This document shows positions 1 to 5,734 of a DNA stretch of 8,877 nt, piece by piece (position 1 is the first letter of the stretch; every line of letters starts with the position of its first letter). This stretch comes from an uncultured Prevotellaceae bacterium (GTDB lineage: Bacteria > Bacteroidota > Bacteroidia > Bacteroidales > Bacteroidaceae). The stretch covers positions 1 to 8,877 of the forward strand of contig CAMNHS010000054.1 of NCBI GenBank assembly GCA_946539635.1, written 5' to 3'. The position numbers and the translations under genes were made by a program. The notes under the pieces are model-generated. The model was given only the letters and a program-made list of their open reading frames with translations. It made no database searches and was not told the DNA's origin.

Positions 1-1414
1 CTTCGTCGTAGTTCTCCTCTTCGATGAGAAAGTGTAACCTGTTTGCTACGATGTCCTCATACGCTGATGCAAAGCGCTTGCTGTTTTCCGGACTCTTTAC
101 TGCAGCTTCCTTATATTGCAGACGGGCTTCTTCATATTGCCCCATGTGTCCGAGACACGTAATGCGGCGTGATACGGCAGCAGGCCATGACTCATTAGTG
201 ATTGGCATTATTTCGAGAACCCTCTTCAGGTGTTCTGCTGCATCAGCCCATTGTTCGCCAGCCATCTCATTGATGGCAAGCTTAAGTATCATATCGGAAT
301 ATTCCGCTTGCAGCTCTTCGTCCTTAGGATTCATAGCATATAGTTCGAGGAGTAGCTTATGCATCTCGCGTTCATTGCCCATGCGTTTCTCAAGGGCATA
401 TTGTTTCATCAGTAGCTTGGCAGAGCGTCCTTCTAACTTCATGCCTTCGTTGAGATACATGCGGGCATCGTCATAATAACCGCGAGTCAGCGAAGTGTTG
501 ATGAGGTATGTCAGCGCATCGCGGTCGTGCGTCTCTGCATACAGCCTGCCGTGAATGTCATAGCTGTCGTGCATTCGCGCTTGTGCTGCCACTTCATGTA
601 ACAGATTCTTGTATGCTGTGCCGTGTGGGTCGTAACGCTTGGCAATGTCAAACGCTTGAGAGTAAAGTCCTAAATCAGTTAAGATTCCTACCATCTTGTT
701 GACGAGAATTTTGTTGCCTGGGAATTGTTGCAGACCTCGATTGGCAACACCAATGGACTTCTCAAATTCACCCATTTTCTGATATACACCAATGAGGTCG
801 AGGTAGTATTCCAGATTGTTGGGGTCTTTATCTAACCATTGCTCTATTGTAGCAGCAGATTCAGTAAGATTACTGGTATGAGTTATGTTGCGTAGATTTT
901 CGCGGCGACGGTTTCTGATATCTTTCGCTACTATGGTGTCGTTGGGGTATATACGTGACAGGCGCTCCAATGCAGCATCGGCCTCTGTGTTATTATTCAT
1001 CTTACGGTATAGAGCAATCTTGCGTCTCCATAAGTCAATGTCGTATGGTTGGAATTCCAACAGTTCATTGATATAGCATATAGCACTGGAATAGTGCTTG
1101 GCATCATCTTCTACATCTACCAGAACACGCTTGGCTCTGAAATGCTGGTCTTCAACCTGGATGGCTTTTACCAAGTTGTATCGGGCTTCATTAAGATGTC
1201 GTGCCTGATAATAGTATCTACCATTATAGTAACGCAGGTCTGGATCTTCCGGATATACTTTCAAACCTTCGTCAATGACACGTTTCGCTTCGTTCCATGC
1301 TCTCGACTGAATATAGGATTCTGCCCTTGATATATAGTAACGTGGAGTATAACCGTCAGCAAATAACGCTAATGGCATCAATAGAAAACTTATTATAATT
1401 ATCGCATTACGCAT
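1..1414 (-). CDS. Secreted TPR-repeat protein, C-terminal part beyond window (candidate exopolysaccharide exporter)
   Basis: The reading frame opens at the ATG read from 1414 and runs without a stop to the window edge, giving 471 complete codons, so the C-terminus is missing. Residues 1-19 form a signal peptide (hydrophobic IIIISFLLMPLALFA, likely cut before D20), placing the protein in the periplasm or outer membrane. The rest is a chain of helix pairs of about 34 residues with TPR spacing, for example around residues 25-58, 59-92, 93-126, 127-160, 199-233, 332-365 and 409-443; several units end in the typical Y/F-P-x-D/N turn (YPED, YPND, FPGN). It starts 6 nt after the glycosyltransferase stop, so it is the third gene of that operon. 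TPR proteins encoded beside processive GT2 synthases often escort the polymer (PgaA has periplasmic TPRs followed by an outer-membrane barrel; YaiO-type proteins are similar). The barrel would lie outside the window, so the exporter role is inference. TPR call is firm, function moderate. Confidence 0.8.
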   Translation of the reverse strand, partial: MRNAIIIISFLLMPLALFADGYTPRYYISRAESYIQSRAWNEAKRVIDEGLKVYPEDPDLRYYNGRYYYQARHLNEARYNLVKAIQVEDQHFRAKRVLVDVEDDAKHYSSAICYINELLEFQPYDIDLWRRKIALYRKMNNNTEADAALERLSRIYPNDTIVAKDIRNRRRENLRNITHTSNLTESAATIEQWLDKDPNNLEYYLDLIGVYQKMGEFEKSIGVANRGLQQFPGNKILVNKMVGILTDLGLYSQAFDIAKRYDPHGTAYKNLLHEVAAQARMHDSYDIHGRLYAETHDRDALTYLINTSLTRGYYDDARMYLNEGMKLEGRSAKLLMKQYALEKRMGNEREMHKLLLELYAMNPKDEELQAEYSDMILKLAINEMAGEQWADAAEHLKRVLEIMPITNESWPAAVSRRITCLGHMGQYEEARLQYKEAAVKSPENSKRFASAYEDIVANRLHFLIEEENYDE

Positions 1415-1420
1415 AATATT

Positions 1421-1462
1421 TCACTTTTCACTTTTCACGTTTGATTCTTCACTTTTTACTTT
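1421..1462. repeat. 7-bp tandem repeat array overlapping the glycosyltransferase 3' end
   Basis: On the plus strand six consecutive heptamers can be read: TCACTTT, TCACTTT, TCACGTT, TGATTCT, TCACTTT, TTACTTT. The first two are identical and the others differ by one to three bases. On the coding (minus) strand the array encodes the last residues of the glycosyltransferase, and its stop codon lies in the outermost unit (1421-1423). Since three heptamers equal seven codons, the peptide itself repeats every seven residues (VKSEESN then VKSEK). The array ends 6 nt before the start of the TPR gene. Confidence 0.85.
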
Positions 1463-2908
1463 TGCCTTGTCGGGCGAAGCCCCTCTCTTCTTCACGCCTG
1501 TTCGCTGTATAGGCTTCCATACAGCCGTTGTATTCATGAGGAACCTCCAATATCCGATGTTTGAGAATATGGTGATAAGAGGGTGATATATGAAAGGTTC
1601 CAACATTGATGCTATTATCAGTTTCGTATGGCTTCTCCATACTTTGTGCCATTGGATGGCTTTTATCTTGTAGTCGAAATATGTCAGCATGAAGGACATG
1701 AATATACAGAATACGTATATCATACCGAAAATGATAAAGGCTGTTCCCCAGTTGATACCTCCTGCGAAGAGCAGCCATATCATAAAGATCTGTCCGAAGA
1801 GTTCCAGGACTGGAGCAATAAATTCGAAGATGAAGACGTATGGCAAGGTTATTGCCCCGATAGGGCCATAGTGCGGATTGAAGAACACCTGTCTATGGTT
1901 GGTTATAATCTCGCATAGTCCACGTGCCCAGCGTGTTCTCTGTCTGTATAGCGCCTTAAGTGTTGAAGGTCCTTCTGTCCAACAGCATACCTGTGGCACC
2001 TGTGCCAAGCGGAAAGGCTTACCATTGTTCTTCATGTATGTCACCATTCGCAGCAGCATGTCCATATCCTCCGCCATACTCGTCTGGTCGTATCCGCCAG
2101 ACTTTACTACGACGTCAGTATCAAACATACCGAAACCGCCCGAGATGTTTGGCAGCGCATTCATTGTCGCCCATCCTAACTTACCGATAAGGAACGAACG
2201 CATATACTCCAGCTGCTGGAACATCGGGAATATTCGGGTCGGTACATGAGCCTCTACCACACGACCGTTTTCCACAATGCAGGCATTACTCATAAGCATG
2301 GTGGCACTGACACCTATCATGGGCTCGTGGCTGTTTACGACAAGCCATATCATACGATAGAGTGCCATAGGCTCTATGATACAATCCACATCGGTACATA
2401 CAAAATATTTGTTCGTACAGACATTGATGCCGGCATTAGAACCATCACTCTTACGTCCACCATGTTCCTTGTCAACTACTACCAACTTGCTGAACTCGTC
2501 TTTTGTAGATTTCAGCACTCGTTTGATAGGCTTCGATGGTACCTTCATCGCAACATCGTATGGTATCTCTGTAAGTGAGAATTCATTGATGAGCAGTTCC
2601 ATTGTCCTGTCGGTACTGGCGTCGTTGACGATGATGATTTCGTAGTTGGGGTAGTCTATGTTCATCAACGAATAGACATTATCAATGATGGTTACCTCCT
2701 CGTTGAAGGCTGGGGCAATGATAGACACGCCAGGAGTCAACGGCGAACCTTCCAACAGGAATTTGATAGATTCGTCGCTTGGCATATCAACGCGTAACGC
2801 GTGCTGCGTCCTATAGCTCTGGAATGCCAGAAACAGATAACTCAGCATAATCAAAAGCGAATAGCCGAATATCAGGTAACAGAATATGTAATATATGGTT
2901 AACCACAT
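1421..2908 (-). CDS. Processive family-2 glycosyltransferase (polysaccharide synthase-like), inner membrane
   Basis: This 495-residue protein most likely polymerises a nucleotide-sugar into a beta-linked polysaccharide and feeds it through its own membrane channel, as PgaC/IcaA, hyaluronan and cellulose synthases do. A membrane helix spans about residues 5-29. The GT-A domain starts at G60-VSIIAPAFNE with the nucleotide-binding D96 (VNDASTD), K153 in the GGRKSDGSN loop, the metal-binding D173-V-D175, the catalytic-base pair E280-D281 (MAED), TEGP at 311-314 and Q323-R-T-R326-W327 (QxxRW). Three or four C-terminal membrane stretches follow (about 353-382, 386-410, 428-452). The TEGPSTLKALYRQRTRW block resembles PNAG-type synthases most, but the sugar cannot be read from sequence. 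Residues 471-495 form a charged tail (GVKKRGASPDKAKVKSEE...) whose end is encoded by a heptamer array. It lies between the HEAT-like and TPR genes. Family is certain, product is inference. Confidence 0.92.
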   Translation of the reverse strand: MWLTIYYIFCYLIFGYSLLIMLSYLFLAFQSYRTQHALRVDMPSDESIKFLLEGSPLTPGVSIIAPAFNEEVTIIDNVYSLMNIDYPNYEIIIVNDASTDRTMELLINEFSLTEIPYDVAMKVPSKPIKRVLKSTKDEFSKLVVVDKEHGGRKSDGSNAGINVCTNKYFVCTDVDCIIEPMALYRMIWLVVNSHEPMIGVSATMLMSNACIVENGRVVEAHVPTRIFPMFQQLEYMRSFLIGKLGWATMNALPNISGGFGMFDTDVVVKSGGYDQTSMAEDMDMLLRMVTYMKNNGKPFRLAQVPQVCCWTEGPSTLKALYRQRTRWARGLCEIITNHRQVFFNPHYGPIGAITLPYVFIFEFIAPVLELFGQIFMIWLLFAGGINWGTAFIIFGMIYVFCIFMSFMLTYFDYKIKAIQWHKVWRSHTKLIIASMLEPFIYHPLITIFSNIGYWRFLMNTTAVWKPIQRTGVKKRGASPDKAKVKSEESNVKSEK

Positions 2909-2922
2909 AATGGCGTTATGTC

Positions 2923-2957
2923 CTCAACTCTTAATTCTTAATTCAAAATTCTTAATT
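2923..2957. repeat. 7-bp tandem repeat array between HEAT-like and glycosyltransferase genes
   Basis: Five heptamers in register read CTCAACT, CTTAATT, CTTAATT, CAAAATT, CTTAATT on the plus strand. Three are identical. The array fills most of the 52-nt gap between the HEAT-like stop and the glycosyltransferase start, so any leader or ribosome-loading sequence for the glycosyltransferase is partly made of it. On the minus strand a GAGGA sequence follows the array, about 14 nt before the ATG, which is far for a Shine-Dalgarno site. Confidence 0.8.
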
Positions 2958-2960
2958 CCC

Positions 2961-4244
2961 TTAACTCCAGTTATATACCATTTCCACAGATGGGTGATAT
3001 GCCTGCTCTTTGTCTAAGCGTATCTTTTCCAATGTGATAGGGTTGTGGAAGAATGCAAAATATTTTTTGTCAAGTTCGGATGCCTGTTGCTCTATTTCGA
3101 AGAACCTCTTTTTCCCTTCTTCTCCATAGTTGTATAGGCAACGCAGTGCCTCAAACCTTACATGAGGGTTTGTGTGGGTGTAGAAGCTTCCAGCTAATAA
3201 TTCCAAACTCTTGCCAGTGGCAAGACGTGTCAGGGCGTGCATGATGGCAACCTTTGTGTCGTCAGGTTGCATCAGCAGGGCATCTGACATCAGTTGTTCA
3301 CCATCCAGATAGTGCAGATATCCCCATGTTCTTGAAATTTCTTCAATCAGTTTCTTGTGTTTGCTCTCCTTGTATAGCTCAATGAGCTGGCCACAATATT
3401 CCTTTTGGTCGAAACGCCGCATCAATCTGACGAAGATGCACTTCGTCTCAGGGTGCTCTTGCCTCAAAGCCCATGTAGCAAGGTTCGGAAGTCTTAAACC
3501 GTTTCTCTTACGGCGATGCAATGCATAACCGAGTTCGATCTCGTCATAAATGCAACAATTCTTGTCGAAAAAGTCTGTTTCGTAGTAGTCCAAATCGTTA
3601 TCGGTACTTGACATCACCATTGCATACATCGCCAAACGGCGCTCGCGCAGGTTGTGAGACTCAAGCAGTTTGTTGAGAACCCAAGGACTGATGTATAATT
3701 TGAAAGTTCGTAGCATGCTTAGGCATTTTACCCTGTGTCGTCTGCTACCCATGCTTACTTCACTCTCCAGATATTCCTGCACTTTGAATAGCGTGAGCAT
3801 CATCTGCAGATTGTTCCAACGTCCTTTTTGTACGCTGCACGATGTACATGCGTGATATACTAAACGGCAGAAAATCCATTTCTCACGCTTCGTCTTCAGT
3901 ATAGCCTTCTTTTCGGCAATGTCTTTCTCAATGCCCATAGCATGCATCACCTCACGACGGCTCATGTTAGGATTGGCCTCTTCTGAAATTATATAGTCAA
4001 GCCCCTTTCCAAAACGTCTTTTTATTTTTTCTCTGATCTTTTTGTTTAACCTTCTGCTGTTTCTTTTTCTTAAGAGCAACAGCCTTATTGCAACTATGCC
4101 TAACAATGATGCTGTTGTGTTAATGGCGGCGATTCTTACTTCTATTGGGTAACCTTGAAACATGTTAATGAAATATGTTACATAATAAGTACCATATGCC
4201 ATTAACAAATTAAATAGGTATGTAATCCAAGAAGTTGTGTACAT
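2961..4244 (-). CDS. Membrane-anchored helical-repeat (HEAT-like) protein, first gene of polysaccharide operon
   Basis: This 427-residue protein begins with one or two membrane helices (about residues 8-29 and 36-58), followed at once by a strongly basic stretch (RKRNSRRLNKKIREKIKRRFGK, roughly 59-80). By the positive-inside rule the bulk of the protein is therefore cytoplasmic. The remainder is nearly all alpha-helix in short amphipathic pairs; the clearest HEAT-like unit is at about 327-375 (DDTKVAIMHALTRLATGKSLELL, then NPHVRFEALRCLYNYG). Such repeats are scaffolds for protein contacts, and no catalytic motif is visible. Cysteines are frequent, including H131-A-C133-T-S-C136 and C230-C231. 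It opens the operon, with a good promoter about 33-64 nt upstream. Helical-repeat proteins of this kind are found beside GT2 synthases in Bacteroidota, which suggests a role in assembling or regulating the synthase; this is inference. No gene name is recognised. Confidence 0.8.
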   Translation of the reverse strand: MYTTSWITYLFNLLMAYGTYYVTYFINMFQGYPIEVRIAAINTTASLLGIVAIRLLLLRKRNSRRLNKKIREKIKRRFGKGLDYIISEEANPNMSRREVMHAMGIEKDIAEKKAILKTKREKWIFCRLVYHACTSCSVQKGRWNNLQMMLTLFKVQEYLESEVSMGSRRHRVKCLSMLRTFKLYISPWVLNKLLESHNLRERRLAMYAMVMSSTDNDLDYYETDFFDKNCCIYDEIELGYALHRRKRNGLRLPNLATWALRQEHPETKCIFVRLMRRFDQKEYCGQLIELYKESKHKKLIEEISRTWGYLHYLDGEQLMSDALLMQPDDTKVAIMHALTRLATGKSLELLAGSFYTHTNPHVRFEALRCLYNYGEEGKKRFFEIEQQASELDKKYFAFFHNPITLEKIRLDKEQAYHPSVEMVYNWS

Positions 4245-4254
4245 TAGATTCTAG

Positions 4255-4269
4255 TTATATTTTATATAA
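4255..4269. promoter_or_regulatory. AT-rich dyad in the leader of the polysaccharide operon
   Basis: TTATAT, a 3-nt TTT centre and ATATAA form a perfect inverted repeat with 6-bp arms. It lies between the proposed -7 box and the ATG of the HEAT-like gene, close to the expected transcription start. It could be an operator for a homodimeric repressor, but AT-rich dyads of this length also arise by chance in such sequence. Confidence 0.3.
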
Positions 4270-4276
4270 TCGGGTG

Positions 4277-4308
4277 CAAAAATATAAAATATTTTACTAA
4301 CAGCCAAA
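4277..4308 (-). promoter_or_regulatory. Bacteroidota-type promoter for the HEAT-like/GT2/TPR operon
   Basis: Read on the minus strand, TTTG (4308-4305) and TATTTTTG (4284-4277) match the -33 TTTG and -7 TAnnTTTG elements recognised by the primary sigma factor of Bacteroidota, separated by 20 nt (usual 19-21). Transcription would begin roughly 25-30 nt before the ATG at 4244. Confidence 0.7.
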
Positions 4309-4361
4309 TTTTTTTCAATTCTTTTTGTCTTTTTTGTTAAAAGAGCAAAACAAATTGGATT

Positions 4362-4676
4362 TTATCTGGATAATTCCTTGTCGCGTTTCTCAACTGCATC
4401 ATAGAATTTGTTCTGGGCATCAAAAATCTTTCTGTACTCTTTTTCAGAGAACTTGCTCTTGTTTGCTCCTATTCTGTTTTGTAAGTCTTTTACGTTATCT
4501 TGCACATCAAAAGTAATCTTGGCTAACTTCTTCTTGGTCAAGGCTTCTCCCGCTTTGTCTGTGCCGTCCTCGTAAATCTCTATGTAATCGTCAGCAGATG
4601 ATGAACATGCCGTAAGAACCAGCGCAACAACTGCCAATGCTAAGTGCTTTCCTATTATTATATACAATCTTTTCAT
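4362..4676 (-). CDS. Small lipoprotein of unknown function
   Basis: A 104-residue protein with a lipoprotein signal peptide: basic MKR start, hydrophobic core (LALAVVALVL) and lipobox L21-T22-A23-C24, so C24 would be lipidated. Residues after the cysteine are SSSADDY; an acidic pair close behind the lipid anchor resembles the surface-export signal of Bacteroidota lipoproteins, though it is not an exact match. The mature part is about 80 residues, highly charged (many K, D, E), probably helical, with no cysteine beyond the anchor and no recognisable enzymatic motif. It has its own near-perfect promoter and is divergent from rnhB. Its stop lies 117 nt before the HEAT-like start, and a separate promoter lies in that gap, so it is probably not part of the polysaccharide operon. 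The function is not known to me. Confidence 0.82.
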   Translation of the reverse strand: MKRLYIIIGKHLALAVVALVLTACSSSADDYIEIYEDGTDKAGEALTKKKLAKITFDVQDNVKDLQNRIGANKSKFSEKEYRKIFDAQNKFYDAVEKRDKELSR

Positions 4677-4701
4677 TTGTTATCCGTACTAAAAACGGGC
4701 G

Positions 4702-4732
4702 CAAAAGTACAAAAAATATCTGAAACTGCAAA
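4702..4732 (-). promoter_or_regulatory. Consensus Bacteroidota promoter for the lipoprotein gene
   Basis: On the minus strand TTTG (4732-4729), exactly 19 nt, then TACTTTTG (4709-4702) reproduce the -33/-7 consensus without a mismatch. The predicted start is just downstream, giving a leader of roughly 20 nt before the ATG at 4676. This is the best promoter in the window. Confidence 0.82.
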
Positions 4733-4808
4733 ATAAATATCAAAAAAGGTAGGAAGAAATTATTTTTTGAGGTGATGTTTTTTTATTTTCTGATGGGGGG
4801 ATTTTCTC

Positions 4809-4976
4809 TTTCTCCCCGATGGAAAATAATTTCTCCCTAGGGGAATTTTATGTTCAAGGCCCTTGAACATATGTTTCAGGCCCTTGTACAGTAGTTTACA
4901 GCCCTTGGACAGGTGTTTCAGGCCCTTGAACATAACTTTTCCTTAAGGGTAAAATATTTTTTTACGTAAATAAATT
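4809..4976. repeat. Phased array of imperfect dyads, period about 21 bp
   Basis: The divergent spacer can be cut into 21-bp units starting at 4809, 4830, 4851, 4872, 4893, 4914, 4935 and 4956. The four central units (4851-4934) are clear tandem repeats: each has GCCCTTG at the same place (4859, 4880, 4901, 4922) and most continue to a nACA. The unit at 4851-4869 is a perfect 19-nt palindrome, TGTTCAAGG-C-CCTTGAACA. The flanking units differ in sequence but keep a dyad at the same phase: CCCTAGGG (4835-4842), CCTTAAGG (4941-4948) and TTTACGTAAA (4961-4970). TTTCTCCC also recurs 21 bp apart (4809 and 4830). The array occupies most of the space between the two divergent promoters and ends just before the rnhB -33 box. 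There is no open reading frame of note here. Function unknown; a set of operator-like sites or a degenerating minisatellite are both possible. Confidence 0.75.
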
Positions 4977-4987
4977 TATTATTTCTT

Positions 4988-5017
4988 CTTGTGTAATCAA
5001 ATTTTTTCGTATCTTTG
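4988..5017 (+). promoter_or_regulatory. Bacteroidota-type promoter for rnhB
   Basis: TATCTTTG at 5010-5017 is an exact TAnnTTTG -7 box. The -33 element is weaker: CTTG at 4988-4991, one mismatch from TTTG, with an 18-nt spacer instead of 19-21. Transcription would begin near 5022-5026, leaving a leader of about 20-25 nt before the start at 5047. Confidence 0.65.
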
Positions 5018-5046
5018 TGCCTTGATACGCTTAAACATGCAAAACG

Positions 5047-5637
5047 ATGCTGTTACCTTATTATAAGAAAGGAGTTGTAGAAGCTGGCTGCGATGAGGCT
5101 GGGCGAGGATGCCTGGCTGGCAGTGTATATGCTGCTGCCGTGATATTGCCGCCTGACTATCACAACGATATTCTTAATGATTCGAAACAGCTGAGCGAAA
5201 AGACTCGCTACCAACTGCGTACAGAGATAGAGCGTGATGCTATAGCGTGGGCAGTAGGAGTGTGTACAGCACAGGAGATAGACGAGATAAACATCTTGCA
5301 TGCTTCGTATCGTGCTATGCACAGAGCCTTGGACCAGTTAAAGGTGCGACCAGAGTTCCTGATAATAGATGGCAACAAGTTCGACCCATACTATCCTGAT
5401 GGAGGGATAATGGCAATGCCTCATGCCACTATTGTGAAGGGCGATGGGAAATATCTGTCGATAGCAGCGGCCAGCATATTGGCAAAGACATATCGTGATG
5501 ACTATATGGCACAGCTGGCGGAGGAATATCCGCAGTATGACTGGCTGCAGAATAAGGGCTATCCGACAGAGAAACATAGGGAGGCAATAAAGAAATACGG
5601 CCCGACACCTTATCACAGAATGACATTCAGGTTTTGA
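5047..5637 (+). CDS. rnhB: Ribonuclease HII
   Basis: Ribonuclease HII cuts the RNA strand of RNA/DNA hybrids and starts removal of single ribonucleotides misincorporated in DNA; it acts in the cytoplasm with Mg2+ or Mn2+. The 196-residue length is normal for bacterial RNase HII. The signature A13-G-C-D16-E17-A-G-R-G gives the first two acidic catalytic residues; D108 (FLIIDGNKF) and D133 ([23 protein letters not shown]) complete the usual four. The C-terminus carries the conserved [23 protein letters not shown] block. The start at 5047 places only about 12 residues before the first motif, as in relatives. An upstream ATG at 5037 is out of frame and opens a 9-codon ORF overlapping this start. 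A promoter lies directly upstream. It is followed after 97 bp of repeats by hppA; no known promoter consensus is seen in that gap, so read-through is likely. Confidence 0.97.
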   Translation: MLLPYYKKGVVEAGCDEAGRGCLAGSVYAAAVILPPDYHNDILNDSKQLSEKTRYQLRTEIERDAIAWAVGVCTAQEIDEINILHASYRAMHRALDQLKVRPEFLIIDGNKFDPYYPDGGIMAMPHATIVKGDGKYLSIAAASILAKTYRDDYMAQLAEEYPQYDWLQNKGYPTEKHREAIKKYGPTPYHRMTFRF

Positions 5638-5644
5638 GGACTCC

Positions 5645-5671
5645 CATAAGCCTCATAAGCCCCATAAGCCC
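5645..5671. repeat. 9-bp tandem repeat, three copies
   Basis: CATAAGCCT, CATAAGCCC and CATAAGCCC follow each other without a gap, starting 7 bp after the rnhB stop codon. A further partial copy (CAATAGG) trails. There is no inverted repeat with a T-run, so it does not look like a terminator. Confidence 0.85.
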
Positions 5672-5686
5672 AATAGGAAATAATTT

Positions 5687-5728
5687 TCAATTATCAATTT
5701 TCAATTATCAATATTCAATTTTCAATAA
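5687..5728. repeat. 7-bp tandem repeat array directly before hppA
   Basis: Six heptamers in perfect register: TCAATTA, TCAATTT, TCAATTA, TCAATAT, TCAATTT, TCAATAA, with TCAA invariant at 5687, 5694, 5701, 5708, 5715 and 5722. The array ends 6 nt before the hppA ATG, so it occupies the whole ribosome-loading region, and no Shine-Dalgarno sequence is visible there. Confidence 0.9.
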
Positions 5729-5734
5729 ATTAAC

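Noticed and set aside
24..476. 150-residue plus-strand open frame at the left edge
   Set aside because: It is antisense to the TPR gene, whose frame is open for 471 codons with signal peptide and TPR periodicity.
4309..4361. Possible terminator after the lipoprotein gene
   Set aside because: Only a weak A/T stem (TTTGTT...AACAAA) before T/A-rich sequence; no GC-rich hairpin, so not claimed.
4851..4934. Possible CRISPR array
   Set aside because: The 21-bp units are directly adjacent with no unique spacers, and there are no cas genes.
5645..5728. Terminator or promoter between rnhB and hppA
   Set aside because: The region is made of direct repeats; no stable hairpin with a T-run and no TAnnTTTG box was found.
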